A DNA stretch of 64,000 nucleotides from Thereva unica (GCA_949987705.1 OX465282.1:6374501-6438500); one strand, 5' to 3'; shown: positions 21,119-33,150, counted from the stretch's first letter. Notes: generated by a model not told the origin, from the letters alone. Translations and numbers: made by a program.

Positions 21119-24100
21119 ATGGCGCTTCCTCTAAATTCCCAAACGAAACAATATGTTGAGGCACAGCTTCAGTTATCCGCTATGCTAGACAAATATATTA
21201 GGAATGAAAAAAAGGACCCTAAGCTAAGAAAAACTGCAACGTATTACAAGAATAAAGTAGTAATAGTTGCAGAGCTTTGGGAAAAGTTCAAAATTAATCA
21301 TGACTTCATTACAATGAACCCGTCTGAAACCCCAAGTGATGAAGAAGCCAAATATTTAGAGGAAGATGTGTATTTAAATTTTGTAGAAACTTATCTTGAG
21401 TTTGTTTCTCGGTTAGAGGACATGTATAGCAATTTAGGTACTCCGTCGAATCCGTCAACACAGGCAAGCGTCCCGTCGCCTAGTATGAATGCAACCAGTT
21501 CAAATCATTGCGATAATCTCGTGAAATTACCTCGTATAACACTACCAACGTTTTCAGGTGATTATACGACGTGGACGTCATTTAAAGACTTGTTTGTATC
21601 CTTAATAGACAGCAAGCACTCACTAGCAAATTCCCAGAAGCTCCATTATCTGCGATCGAGTCTTACGGGCGAAGCAGAAAGATTAGTGAAAGGATTTGCT
21701 ATTACTGATGCAAATTACTCGGTGGTTTGGAAAATGTTAAGGGATAGATACGAAAATACTCAAGCTCTAGTCAATGCACACTTCAACAAACTAGTTAATC
21801 AAAATCCTGCCAGCGAAACATCGGACTCAATTAAAAATCTCCTTGATTCTACAATGGAAACGGTTCAGGCTCTCGAAAATTTAGGTATCCCCGATTTATG
21901 GAAAGCAATTGTTGTATACATGACTGTGCAAAGGATCCCAAATCGCTCAAGACAATTGTGGGAACAAGAAAATAGTGATAGCAACACCCTTCCATCATAT
22001 GATGCTGCATTAAAAGCATTTTTAGAATCGCGTTTTAGAACATTGGAAGCAATCGACAGTAGTCCAAAATTCTCGAAACCACAAAATCAATACGGAACAA
22101 AACAACAATCATTTATAAAGCATTCATTCTTGGTAGAGCAAGGTATTACGTGTCCAGTGTGTGCTGAAAAGCACCATATCCGAAAATGTCCATCCCTTTT
22201 TAAAATGCCAGTCTCCAATAAGCAAGAAATCATAAAACGAAACGCATTATGTTTAAACTGCTTAAATTCTGGTCATATGGTGTCTCCTTGCCCCAGTAAA
22301 TTCTCATGTCTTAAGTGTAAAAGGCGGCATCATACATTACTACATCTATATGGTACAACGGGGACAACTAACAATCTGTCCAATAGCAAGGCGCAAACCT
22401 TCCACTCAACTACACACTCTACAGAAATTGGTAATGTAGATCCGCCCTCCAACGAGACTATACAACCAACGATCAATAGTCTACATCCAACAATCAATAG
22501 TCTACATGTGTCCACCCAAGAGGAAATTTTATTACCAACAGCACTCGTCACAATTGAATCACCAAATGGAGATCAGCATGTCATCCGGGCCCTCGTGGAT
22601 CAAGGCTCTCAATCCACATTCATGACCGAACATGCTGTACAAATACTAAAGCTACGTAAGAAACAAGTGCATGCTTCCATATTTAGTGTATCTGGAAGTG
22701 TCCAATCACAATCAAAGGTAAATTTTAAAATACTCAACCCCCATGGTGGCATCATGCAAGTCGATGCCTTTGTTTTAAAAACTATTGCGAAGTTATTACC
22801 TACGAAGCCCGTGCAGCTAAATTGGAACCATGTATCTGGACTAAAACTAGCAGACCCCGCATTTAACATCCCTGGAAGAATCGACGTGCTACTAGGAGCT
22901 GATGTTTATCCAAGCTTAATTTGTGAAGGCCTTATCAAAGGTCCTACTGGAGAATCTGTGGCCCAAAATACAATATTTGGTTGGATTCTATCCGGAAAGG
23001 CAAACTTAAAGACAAGGGAAAGCAGTAGTGTGAACACATTCACCACACTAGTAACTTCGGAAGGTGAAAGTCTCAGTAACCTTCTCCAACAATTCTGGGA
23101 TATTGAAGAAATGCCTCGTAAGAAAGTTCTAACAAAGGATGAAGAAAGATGTGAACAATGGTATACCACTACGCACACTAGACTGGAAGATGGACGATAT
23201 GCTGTGAGACTACCATTTATTAGCAATTTCCATAAGGAGTCGTTAGGACAATCAAGAGCGGCAGCGTTGGCAAGTTTATTCAGTCTGGAAAAACGATTGC
23301 TCCAAGACGATTATTTGCGACAGGAATATCAACAGTGCATCAATGAGTACCTGCACCTAGGACATATGTATTTAGCAAAGGATAGTGAAATTGATAACCA
23401 GAGGGAGAAAAATGGCAAACTGTACTACAGCAGTTACTATTTGCCTCATCACGCAGTTATGAAAGAGAGTACCACTACCAAAGTTCGAGTTGTTTTTGAC
23501 GCCTCTAGAAAAAGCACATCAGGGCTGTCATTAAACAATATATTGAGTACTGGGCCAAGTATACAAAATGAGATGATAGGAGTATTATTACGATGGAGAA
23601 CCTACAAATTTGCATATATATCAGATATAGAAAAAATGTATCGACAGATAAATGTGCAAAACGAGGATACATCATATCAAAGAATTTTATGGAGAAATAA
23701 TTCAAGTGAACCGATAAAAGAATATTGTTTAAGTACAGTGACTTTTGGAGTAACGTGTGCACCTTACTTAGCTATACGCACACTTAATCAATTAGCTCAT
23801 GATGAAAATGAAACCCATCCTATTGCAGCCCAATCTGTGTTAAACGACTTTTATGTTGACGATCTTCTCTCGGGAGCAGATGAAATTGAAGAAGCCATCC
23901 TAAAACAAAAGGAAACCCGACAATTGCTTGCCAAAGGTGGTTTTAAACTAAGAAAATGGGTAGCGAATAACAACAGCATCTTAGTGGACATACCAGAAGA
24001 AGATAAGGAAATCCATACTTCAATAAATATAGAATCAGATAACATGGTGAAATCATTAGGATTAGTGTGGTACCCTAATCAGGATAATTTCGGATATAAA

Positions 24101-26425
24101 ATAAAACTTAAAAAGGAAGAAAATGTTAAAACCAAACGAAATCTATTGTCTGAAATCGCCAAGTTATTTGATCCGCTAGGATGGATATCCCCTATTATAA
24201 TTCGAGCAAAAATTTTAATGCAATCAATTTGGCTACATGGATTAGATTGGGACCACCCATTACCGGATAGCATTAAAACACAGTGGATGTCATTTAAGGC
24301 AGAAATTTCTACGCTGGAGGAAATAAGAATACCCAGATGGGTAGGTATGCATAAAAGTGTCAAAACATGTCAATTACACTGTTTTAGTGATGCATCACAA
24401 AAGGCTTACGCCGCAGTATCTTACTTACGTGTTATGTATGATGATGGAACTATTCAAACAAAACTCTTGATGTCCAAAACCAAAGTCGCACCTGTAAAGC
24501 CAGTATCTATTCCACGTCTAGAGTTATGCGGCGCTGTTTTAGCATCGAAATTAGCAAAAGGGCTAAAGGAAATACTACAAATACATACCTGCCAGTTAGT
24601 AATGTGGACCGACTCCTCCATAGTATTGGCATGGTTAAGAAAACATCCTGCCACATGGACTACATTCGTTGCAAACAGAACAAGTGATATCCTAAGTAAC
24701 ATCGGAAATGCACCATGGTATCACGTTTCCACCATTGATAACCCAGCAGATATTGCTTCACGGGGATCCACGACTAGTGACATTGCCAGTTCCTCACTCT
24801 GGTGGCATGGACCAGGCTGGCTACAAAATCCTGAAACCACGTGGCCCAGTCAAATAGTAACCAATGATACAAATCTAGAAGTGCGAAAAACTATTCAAAC
24901 ATTTTGTATTCACAATTCGAACAATGGACTCGAACCATCACCATTAACTACAATCCTTGAAAAATCCTCATCCTTTAACCGTTTAATAAATATTACAGCA
25001 TATATATTCCGATTCTGTAAAAGACTAAGAGGTGACAAATCCCAACCAGAATGGATTACAACGACTGAACGAACCAACGCATTATATTTTTGGATTAGAT
25101 TTACACAAAACATAGAATATTCTACTGAAACATATGAATTAAAGGAGAAGGGAGTCATCAATGGTAAAAGTAGCATTCTTAGTTTAAATCCTTTCTTAGA
25201 TGACCATAACCTGCTGAGAGTAAAGGGCCGGCTTCACAATGCTAATCTGTCTTATGATGAACGTCATCCAATTATAATGCCAAAGAATAGCAAACTAACG
25301 ACTTTGCTAATTAATCACTATCACGAGTATACAGCTCATGGAGGGACACAATTAATGCTAAATATCTTACGAAAGAAGTATTGGATCGTCAACGCTCGAA
25401 AGTTAATTAAGGAACTTACACACAAATGCATCACGTGCTATAAACATAAGGCTCAAACCGCCACACAGCTCATGGGAAATCTGCCAACACCTAGAGTAAA
25501 TCTTACTAGACCATTTACTAATACTGGAGTGGACTATTGTGGCCCTATTCAAATTAAAACAAACAGACTTAGGAATGCAAAAATTGTAAAAGGATATTTG
25601 GCCATATTTATCTGTCTTGCGGTAAAGGCAATTCATTTAGAAGTTGTAAGCGACCTAACCACGCATGCCTTCCTGGCAGCATTTAAACGATTTATATCGC
25701 GTAGAGGAAGATGTGCCCACGTATATTCCGACTGTGGCACCAACTTTATTGGAGCTAATGCTGTACTGCAAAATATCAAAAAATGGGAAAAGGAGCTAGC
25801 TATACATTGCGCTAAGGAAGACATCGTTTGGCATTTTAATCCACCATCATCACCACACTTTGGAGGCCTTTGGGAGGCAGGTGTTAAATCAACAAAATAT
25901 CATCTGCGAAGAATACTCGGAAACACCAACTTAACGTTTGAAGAACTCACCACCGTGGTAACCCAAATCGAAGCATGTCTGAATTCCAGACCACTTTGTG
26001 CACTAACTGCAGATCCGTCAGATTTGAATGCCTTGACACCAGGACACTTTTTAATAGGAGATGCCTTATTAGCCCCACCACAAATAGACCTTTTGCACAT
26101 CAATTCTAACCTTCTCGATCGATGGCAATTATGTCAACAACTATCTCAACAATTTTGGAAACGATGGACTAATGAATATTTATGCCGGCTACAACAACGA
26201 CCAAAATGGATACAGCAAACACATAACATCACCAAAGGAATGATGGTTTTAGTAAAAGATGACAACCTCCCATCCTTTAAGTGGCCATTAGGACGCGTTA
26301 TAGATGTACATCCGGGAAAAGACAACTTAGTACGTGTAGTAACAGTGCAAGTACAAGACGCAATAGTTAAACGCCCTATCACGAAAATCGCGATCTTACC
26401 AATACAGGACAATGAACATTTATAA
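21119..26425 (+). CDS. BEL/Pao gag-pol polyprotein
   Basis: The ATG at 21119 opens 1768 uninterrupted codons. Residues ~130-290 resemble the Pao gag domain. Cys-rich knuckles lie at ~342-400 (CPVCAEKHHIRKC, CLNCLNSGHMVSPC, CLKCKRRHH). The protease has the Pao-type VDQGSQS near 490. RT shows VRVVFDASRKS near 790 and the catalytic FYVDDLLSG near 911. RNase H starts at CFSDASQKAYAAVSYL near 1087, with MWTDSS. Integrase has its HHCC zinc region at ~1400-1440, then D in GVDYCG (~1470), D in SDCGTNF (~1537) and E in GLWEAGVK (~1583). A Pao C-terminal domain (FWKRWTNEYLCRLQQR) ends the protein. All catalytic residues I can check are present and no env ORF follows. Confidence 0.96.
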   Translation: MALPLNSQTKQYVEAQLQLSAMLDKYIRNEKKDPKLRKTATYYKNKVVIVAELWEKFKINHDFITMNPSETPSDEEAKYLEEDVYLNFVETYLEFVSRLEDMYSNLGTPSNPSTQASVPSPSMNATSSNHCDNLVKLPRITLPTFSGDYTTWTSFKDLFVSLIDSKHSLANSQKLHYLRSSLTGEAERLVKGFAITDANYSVVWKMLRDRYENTQALVNAHFNKLVNQNPASETSDSIKNLLDSTMETVQALENLGIPDLWKAIVVYMTVQRIPNRSRQLWEQENSDSNTLPSYDAALKAFLESRFRTLEAIDSSPKFSKPQNQYGTKQQSFIKHSFLVEQGITCPVCAEKHHIRKCPSLFKMPVSNKQEIIKRNALCLNCLNSGHMVSPCPSKFSCLKCKRRHHTLLHLYGTTGTTNNLSNSKAQTFHSTTHSTEIGNVDPPSNETIQPTINSLHPTINSLHVSTQEEILLPTALVTIESPNGDQHVIRALVDQGSQSTFMTEHAVQILKLRKKQVHASIFSVSGSVQSQSKVNFKILNPHGGIMQVDAFVLKTIAKLLPTKPVQLNWNHVSGLKLADPAFNIPGRIDVLLGADVYPSLICEGLIKGPTGESVAQNTIFGWILSGKANLKTRESSSVNTFTTLVTSEGESLSNLLQQFWDIEEMPRKKVLTKDEERCEQWYTTTHTRLEDGRYAVRLPFISNFHKESLGQSRAAALASLFSLEKRLLQDDYLRQEYQQCINEYLHLGHMYLAKDSEIDNQREKNGKLYYSSYYLPHHAVMKESTTTKVRVVFDASRKSTSGLSLNNILSTGPSIQNEMIGVLLRWRTYKFAYISDIEKMYRQINVQNEDTSYQRILWRNNSSEPIKEYCLSTVTFGVTCAPYLAIRTLNQLAHDENETHPIAAQSVLNDFYVDDLLSGADEIEEAILKQKETRQLLAKGGFKLRKWVANNNSILVDIPEEDKEIHTSINIESDNMVKSLGLVWYPNQDNFGYKIKLKKEENVKTKRNLLSEIAKLFDPLGWISPIIIRAKILMQSIWLHGLDWDHPLPDSIKTQWMSFKAEISTLEEIRIPRWVGMHKSVKTCQLHCFSDASQKAYAAVSYLRVMYDDGTIQTKLLMSKTKVAPVKPVSIPRLELCGAVLASKLAKGLKEILQIHTCQLVMWTDSSIVLAWLRKHPATWTTFVANRTSDILSNIGNAPWYHVSTIDNPADIASRGSTTSDIASSSLWWHGPGWLQNPETTWPSQIVTNDTNLEVRKTIQTFCIHNSNNGLEPSPLTTILEKSSSFNRLINITAYIFRFCKRLRGDKSQPEWITTTERTNALYFWIRFTQNIEYSTETYELKEKGVINGKSSILSLNPFLDDHNLLRVKGRLHNANLSYDERHPIIMPKNSKLTTLLINHYHEYTAHGGTQLMLNILRKKYWIVNARKLIKELTHKCITCYKHKAQTATQLMGNLPTPRVNLTRPFTNTGVDYCGPIQIKTNRLRNAKIVKGYLAIFICLAVKAIHLEVVSDLTTHAFLAAFKRFISRRGRCAHVYSDCGTNFIGANAVLQNIKKWEKELAIHCAKEDIVWHFNPPSSPHFGGLWEAGVKSTKYHLRRILGNTNLTFEELTTVVTQIEACLNSRPLCALTADPSDLNALTPGHFLIGDALLAPPQIDLLHINSNLLDRWQLCQQLSQQFWKRWTNEYLCRLQQRPKWIQQTHNITKGMMVLVKDDNLPSFKWPLGRVIDVHPGKDNLVRVVTVQVQDAIVKRPITKIAILPIQDNEHL

Positions 26426-26897
26426 TAAAAATAGTGTATCGTGGACAAAAAAAAAAAAATAATTTGAATTACATATATCAAAGATTATAGTGAACTATAT
26501 CAAAGTGAAAGTTTTAATCAAATAATGGTAAAAGACAGTAGACTTACGACGTAAAAATGTTAACTAAAATAGTGCGCGAAAAAAAAAAAAAAAAAAAACA
26601 ATTATACAACATAAACATTGAATAAACTAATAAAAATAAAAAAAAAAAAAAAAAAAACTAATTTAGCTAGTATTAGTTACCTGAATAAATTACATATACC
26701 ATAAATACTGCTGGAATCTCATCTATTTACAGATATGACCAGATATAGACACTCTAGCCTGTTTTAAAGAAATCCCACCAGCCCAGGATACACGAATATA
26801 ACATCAACGCGGCACTAGGTCAATAGGCCATCCGACCTACCTCAACATGGCATGTTTCATCATTGGACTGGAGTACAACACCGTCCCCGGGGGAGAA
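26426..26897 (+). other. BEL/Pao 3' untranslated region
   Basis: Non-coding and A-rich, with three long A runs (26446, 26579 and 26640). It ends with the purine tract CGGGGGAGAA just before the 3' LTR. Confidence 0.7.
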
Positions 26898-27638
26898 TGT
26901 TCAAGGACGACCTTAAAACAATAAAAAAGACGACCCTAAAACAATAAAAAATAATAATTTAAACATTTAATAATACTACAGATAATAATAAATAAAATAA
27001 AACATAACTTACAAACCAAACAACACCTTATAAAAACAAACAACACTGACAGTTCATAGTCAGTGATACCAACGTACAAATTAAATTGAAAATACTCAAC
27101 ATAGAATAAGAGAAACGTAGAATTATTACCCCACCGAAAACGAAGGCATTGCCAGGCACTTTCTCCCAGAAATATCTAGAATTATGTATTTTAATTGAAA
27201 AGGGAGGAGAAAGTAAAACCGTTGAGGTCAAAGACCTCAGTGCCTTCGTCTAGGATATATAAAGGAAATCATGCATAGGTTTAGCTCTCTTGTTTTCTTA
27301 TAACATTTAGTGCATGTATGTTTAAAGTAAAATTTAAAAGTTGTTAGAAATAAAACCGGAGTCATTTGAAATATTTCAAGTAAAATTTAAAAGTTGTTAA
27401 AAGAAAAAGCGGAGTCATTTAATTATTTAAAGTAAAAATTAAAAGTCGTTCAAGTAAAAGCGGAGTTATTTAAAATTGCATTGTAAAAATTATAGAATTA
27501 CATCAGTGAAAGTGAATTGTAATTTTGAGATCATTTTGGAAATTCAAATAAAATTTTGTAGTTTGTATAAAATCAAATCAGTGACTTTTAATTAACAATA
27601 TATGTGAAGTGCGTAAAAAGAAAAGGGATGTCGGAACA
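26898..27638 (+). repeat. 3' LTR of the BEL/Pao element
   Basis: Same length as the 5' LTR with about two differences; followed by the CGGGG target duplication. Confidence 0.95.
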
Positions 27639-27643
27639 CGGGG

Positions 27644-29568
27644 GGCACACAAAAAGGACATAAGTGGTAACTACCACCCCCTGCCAGAACCCACTGCTTT
27701 TCGAAGCATCACATCCTGAAATCTACACATTAAATACAGAGACTAGTTAAAAAAAAAAAAAAACAATAAAAAATGAAAAAGGATGTAGATTGCGTGTATG
27801 AATAAAAACACCCAACGTTCCTTCGTTTCTGTTTCTAAAAAAAGGACCCTTCCTTCCTTGCTGTCAAGGAACCTCTCCACTCTCTTCTTTCACTCCTCTC
27901 TCTCTTCCTACACTAAAAATTTTTATAAAATATTCAGTCTAGTCATCGTTGCTCTGCTGCAAGGATAACAGCAACAACAACAACATCTACATAGCAGAGC
28001 GCTACCGCCAACGTCAGCCGACATTAAGTATAAGTGTAGTGAACAGGACGCAAAAAAAAAAAAGAAGAAGAAGGATATAACATACCAGAAGGCAGAAAAA
28101 AAATTCATTTTTCATGTAGAATTATGCAAATTTTAATGCTGTTTTGGCCCATTTGTATGGGTGATAAATAAGGCTGAAAACAGCCACCAAAAGGAGGTGC
28201 TAAAAATCAGAGCAAACCCAAGCAAAGGACTAAAAGGAATTGAAATTTTCCTGATGCAGATTGCAAATATCTCTTCGCAATTTTTTTTTTTTTCATTTTA
28301 TCTTCTTTTTGCGCTTCTCTCTCTACGTCTTTTGCGCCTTCATTCTTTGTTTTAAAGCCTTAGTTGAAATAAATAAAAAAAAAAACAGGAAGAAAAAGGA
28401 TGCTTTTATAACTTTTATGTGTATGTGCATTGTATGTATATATGTTTCAGATATATGGGGGTGGTGAAGGAGATTCCCACATAAAGAAAAGTATTTCCTC
28501 CTGCTTTTTTTTCTTTGCATTAAATTTTAATAAAAACTTCTTTGAATGATTCAATTTTGTTTATCCTTTAAGTGTTAGTTTGAGTAAAGGTTAACTAAGT
28601 CTGTGGGAGTTGTTTCGAGTTGATAAGGGTTGATGGATTATTTAGAAAAATTTAAAAAAATGAAAATATTTGATGAATGTCGGGAATTTAAGAGCGAGAA
28701 ATTCCTTATAATTGACCAAGTACAATTGCACCCCCATTATCTGAGCATCGGTTGAACTTCGCACAAGAATCATTATACACTTATTGAATATCAAGACCAA
28801 TACAGCCAACAAAAAGCTCCCAACCGCAAAAAAAAAACTAAACGGTCAGAGTACCATATCCTTGATGAGAGTACTAGAGCTAAGTCGGTCCTGCACAACT
28901 TGTGGGGTTGTGTCTGGGCTATAGGTTCCTTTTGGGGTCAGTGGTGATATCGGGTGCAATTTTTATTCGAGACAAGAACCTATGTGGTGAGTTTTTTGGT
29001 TGTGCGCTTATAAGCTCTAGGTATGAGTAGGAATCATCTGTATGAAATAAATGCTATTTCGGACATACAATAAATAACCATATCAAAGTTGCCTGCCAAA
29101 AACAAGTTTAAATCACACACCATAGTAAAGAAACTGAAAATTGTGTGCCTTCTAGGGGGTTGCTAATTAATGAAAAATCAGCTTCAGACCAAACTCCTCC
29201 CCGGATTCCGCATGAATGAAATCTAATTTTTGTTGTTAGTCAAATCTTATTGTGCCCAGATAACATTCCCCACAAGATCCCACCAAGAATCCAGGCAGAA
29301 AGTCCACCCAAGACACACCAACAGCGAAATTCAGCTAATTTTACACAGGTGGCGTTCGCACCTAAAACTTGTAGCAGCCCTTTCTAGCCTCTAGCAGAAA
29401 AACAACTTGACAGTAGTAGTAGTAAAGACAAACTCTGGCCGCCACGAGCCTTTTTCATTTCATTTGTTATAAATCGCAGGATAAGTTTTTGTTATTTTGT
29501 TTGTTTCGTTTGTTCACTTATGGTTGTCAAGAGACGCAGTAACAACCCAGTAGGAATTCTAGGAAGGC
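27644..29568. other. Unassigned DNA, no gene seen
   Basis: AT-rich with T-rich and A-rich runs (28280-28390). TGTCGGG at 28678 could be the outer end of the LTR ending at 30166, but the distance makes this doubtful. Confidence 0.4.
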
Positions 29569-30149
29569 CTTACCGATGGAGCACTGAAATAAGTACTCAT
29601 CTGGTAAGGGGTACCCCTTATTTTCTTGGTGCTAGATGATCCCTTACAAACCCCATTACAAGAGAAGGCAGATGGTAAGGTGTAGTCCAGAATTATACCC
29701 AAACAAGTGAGAATCTGCCCGATGACTCAAGGGAGCTTTCCTGGAGTTTTCATAAATTTTATAGAAAAAAAGAAAACGGGCAATTATATTCGTCGACATA
29801 AAATGCGACATTAGCATACTCAATGAAGTGGAGAATTTAGTTGGGGGACTGCTTAGGTAAAGCCACTCTCGGGCTTGGAAAAAAGGCATTTGGAAAAGAT
29901 GAACAAAATAAAAGCATTTCGATACCGGATCACATATCCACAGGGGCCCATTAATATTTCTTTTTGCAATGTTCCATTTGCTGCCTTATTATACCCCTTA
30001 CAGATGAGCAGGTCTATAAGTACTCTAAGGTAAGTACTAAAGTAAGGCCTTACCTCCTATGACATCGTGTGTAAAAATAAGCACTTATGTAAGGGGTGTG
30101 GTAAGGCCTTCCCCTTACCAGTAAGTGCTGATTTCAGTACTTCTGTAAG
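29569..30149. repeat. Inverted-repeat element at the edge of an LTR
   Basis: The left ~45 bp (CTTACCGATGGAGCACTG, then CTGGTAAGGGG) is the reverse complement, with small gaps, of the right ~40 bp ending at 30149. TAAGGGGTACCCCTTA (29605-29620) and GTAAGGCCTTAC (30042-30053) are perfect palindromes and a hairpin spans 30080-30129. It could be a foldback element inside the LTR or LTR-internal structure. Confidence 0.55.
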
Positions 30150-31860
30150 CTTACCGGTCCCCGACATTGGTGACCCCGAAAAATTTTAGAGCCCCAAGTT
30201 ACAGGATTCCGAGAAAAAAGCGGCCCCACAAAAAGACGTCTGCCAAAGATAAAGACGACCAAAAAGTTCTTCAGAAATCGGACACTGGCGACAGCGTAAC
30301 AAATGATGGAGGATCGCAAATTAGATTACGACATTTTTGGAGGAATGATCCAGAACTTTGGTTTGCCGAAGAAGAGGCAATGTTCCGCACGCACAGATTA
30401 TTGGACGACGACAAGCGCTACAATATAGTCTTAGTTTAAATTGAGGACAAACAAACCTCCAAAAAGTGTCTGATATTTTTCGAAAATACCCGCCGACAGA
30501 GAAATACCGATCATTGAAAGAGTAACTCATCTAGCGTGTCACAGAGTCAAAAGAGAAGTTGTTACTTAGTGAGCTAGACTTAAAGAACAAAAACGTGCCC
30601 GAATGCATGAATGAAGAAGTTATGAAAACCTTGTGATTACAGCGCATGCCGGTGAGTGGTTAATGAGTCTGTTCAGTCAGATTTGGTGTTGAGCATGTTA
30701 GCTGAAGTTACTGATAAAATCCTTGAACACACCAACATACTTGAGCTTCAAGTAGCATCTGTAAGTGAATCGAGCATGAGTGTAAACGACAGTTTGGACA
30801 AAATAGAACAACAACTACAGGTAGCATAGAAGTCTATGAAACAACTGACCGCGCAACCCCGTTCACGCAGCCGAGCGAGGTTAACGACGGCTGAATGTGA
30901 CGAACATTGTTACTACCACAATAAGTACGGTAGCAAAGACACAAAATATGCGCACCGTGCAAGTTCGTGGAATTTAATATGGAAAACTAACTTTAGTGGT
31001 GATAACAGTTCATGTCTCCGTCATTCATCAATTAGTGGAGCACATTTTTTAACCAGGTTTGGGCTTCTTGTAGATTTGAAGAATGAGACACGTGGATGGT
31101 ACAACAGATTTATCCAGACAAGGAGAGTTGGCACCGACCACAATCTACGTAATCACAACCTTAAAGGACAAATTTGAATGCCATGAGGTTAATAAAAACT
31201 ATCTCAGCATAACCTTACCAATTGTCAAAGCTGTTCCGTCGATATGTGAGGCGTCCCCACACAAAATTTTCACAACTAGAAGACCATTAGCAGAACGGCC
31301 ACGTCGACTATCTAGTAGTTTGATCAGATGAAATTGAAGAAGCCTTCAAAGCTTGTGAAAAGAACCTATGTGATGCAACTGGGACACCTTGGTCAGAACA
31401 AACCATTGGCACTCCCAACCGATACGATAAATTGATAAAAGATATCGTCACCTAGTTGACGCTCACATCGATCTTCGGACTGATATCTGCTCCATAGCCG
31501 ACTATAAATCCTAGGCCATGGACTGACTACCGCCATTTTCACACAGGATCTAGGTCGGATAGATACCCGATCCCGCTCATCCAAAATCTCTCAGTAAGCT
31601 TACAATGCAGCCCGAACGTTTCATAGGTTCTTGAATGAGGTCACTAGAGCTCTAGACTTCGTTTATGTATAATTAGACCATATACTTATAGCGAGTAGCT
31701 TTGAGGCAGAGACGACGCTAGAGATCAACTTCCCTTGTCACTTTATCTCCAAGGACGAAGTTCTTTCATCTTCAAGGCTCAGATAATCATTGATCTTGCG
31801 GTACCAACTTTTATCACAGCTTCACCCCAATCTAGCCGAAATGCTGGTCCCGATTAGGGA
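30150..31860 (+). pseudogene. Decayed CsRn1/Kabuki-like Ty3/gypsy element
   Basis: An LTR end CCCCGACA (30159-30166) is followed by TTGGTGACCCCGA, a tRNA-Trp-type primer site characteristic of the CsRn1 clade. The gag frame (30167 on) has IRLRHFWRNDPELWFAEEEA, later SMLAEVTDKILEHTNI. A CHCC-type finger remnant CDEHCYYHNKYGSK lies near 30897. Protease-end and RT pieces follow: SGAHFLTRFGLLVDLKNE (~31036), PLAERPRRLS (~31287), SDRYPIPLIQNLSVSL (~31557) and RFLNEVTRALDFVYV (~31630). Stops and frameshifts are frequent, so it is dead. An EEAFKACEKNLCDAT block at ~31337, which resembles the RNase H start, lies before the RT pieces, suggesting rearrangement. Confidence 0.78.
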
Positions 31861-32339
31861 ATCCAATCCCGCATTAAATCAACCCAGCAAGGCAAGCTTG
31901 TGGGATCAAGGTCAACAATACAGCGAATACGTAGTAGCTATGTGCGTTAATTTATGAAGTATTATATGAAGTATGTGGGGCGCCTTTTTCGATTTTTCGA
32001 AACCCCTCCCCCTTGATGAGATGTCGTGAGATATGGCTCGACCGACCATCTAGTAATTACACTAAAAATACGTATTTACGGGCGTAACCACAGCAAGTCG
32101 CTCGGTCGTGTTATTTGAGACTAGTAAGATCCGCACGGCGTTGCCCGTGGTAAATTTCTGGGTCTCTGGTAAAATAAACACACATGAAATATCTTTAAAA
32201 AGGTAACCACCCACCAAAAATAAATACATATTAGCAAAAGACTTAGAGAGCCTCAGCCATACGTTAACAAATTGGGTAAATAAGGCTGTTCCGGAATGCA
32301 ATTGGCAAAATTCGTGCGCTAAACTGCCCCGCAATTTTG
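31861..32339. other. Unassigned DNA
   Basis: No further gypsy domains could be recognised. Confidence 0.4.
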
Positions 32340-33150
32340 AATTTATAAGTTTTGATTATTAATTTGTTATTTGCAAGCTTAAAAACCCCCAGATACCGAT
32401 TTTCATGGAGATCGGAACAAAATTGGCAAATTCATATTTCGGTGTCCATTTTGAATTTCGGTCATATTTTGGCGGCCATTTTGAATTTCGAAAATTGAGC
32501 TTCGAGGTGCATCGTGGGAGACACCCATGGACCTCCGTCCAAAATTTCGATGCGCTGCGAAGACTGGTGCTCCCGCTATAACGCACACATGCACGCATAT
32601 ATGCCTACAGAAATTAATTTAATTATTATAGATTAAACATTCGTTATTTGCTACCTCATAAAACTCCAGATACCGATTGTTATTGGAATCGGAATACAAT
32701 TGGCAAATTCGTCAGCCATATTGGCGCGGCCATTTTGAATTTATAAGGTCCGATCAAACATTCGTTATTTGCTACCTCAAAAAACCCCAGATATCGATTT
32801 TCATTGGAATCGGATCACAATTGGCAAATTCGTCGGCCATATTGGCGCGGCCATTTTGAATTTTTAAGTTTTGACCACAAATTCGTTTTTAGCGACCTTA
32901 AGAACCCCTAGATACCCACTTTCATTGAAATCGGAACACAATTTGCAAATTCATATTTTGGTGGCCATTTTGAATTTCGGTCATTTTTCGGCGGCCATTT
33001 TGAATTTCGAAAATCGGGCTTCGAGGTGTTTCAGGGCAGACCCCAACGGACCTTCGTGCAAAATTTCGAAGCTCTACGATGACTGGTGCGCCCGCTATAG
33101 CGCACACATACATACACGCATACAGAAACTTTCTTTTATTAATTAAGATA
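32340..33150. repeat. Diverged array of GGCGGCCATTTTGAATTT-type repeats
   Basis: A ~117-bp unit (TTCGTTATTTGC, ATACCGATTTTCATTGG, then TTGGCGCGGCCATTTTGAAT) occurs at about 32350, 32638, 32756 and 32872. A second block with a doubled GGCGGCCATTTTGAATTTCG, GGGCTTCGAGGTG and CGCCCGCTATAGCGCACACA occurs at 32430-32600 and again at 32960-33130. The order suggests two tandem copies, the second with extra units. It is non-coding. Confidence 0.75.

Larger units (their letters stand above)
19382..27638 (+). mobile_element. Complete BEL/Pao LTR retrotransposon
   Basis: Two 741-bp LTRs (19382-20122 and 26898-27638) differ by about two bases. They bracket a tRNA-Tyr-type primer site, a repeat-bearing leader, one uninterrupted 1768-codon ORF and a purine tract CGGGGGAGAA before the 3' LTR. 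CGGGG flanks both sides (19377-19381 and 27639-27643) as a 5-bp target duplication. The low LTR divergence and intact ORF imply a recent insertion that may still be competent. Confidence 0.96.

Noticed and set aside
22330..26481. Minus-strand open frames across the BEL polyprotein
   Set aside because: Antisense shadows; no independent domain or start.
28678..30166. 1.49-kb LTR starting TGTCGGG and ending CCCGACA
   Set aside because: Only 7-bp matching ends and an implausible length for this clade; no second LTR found.
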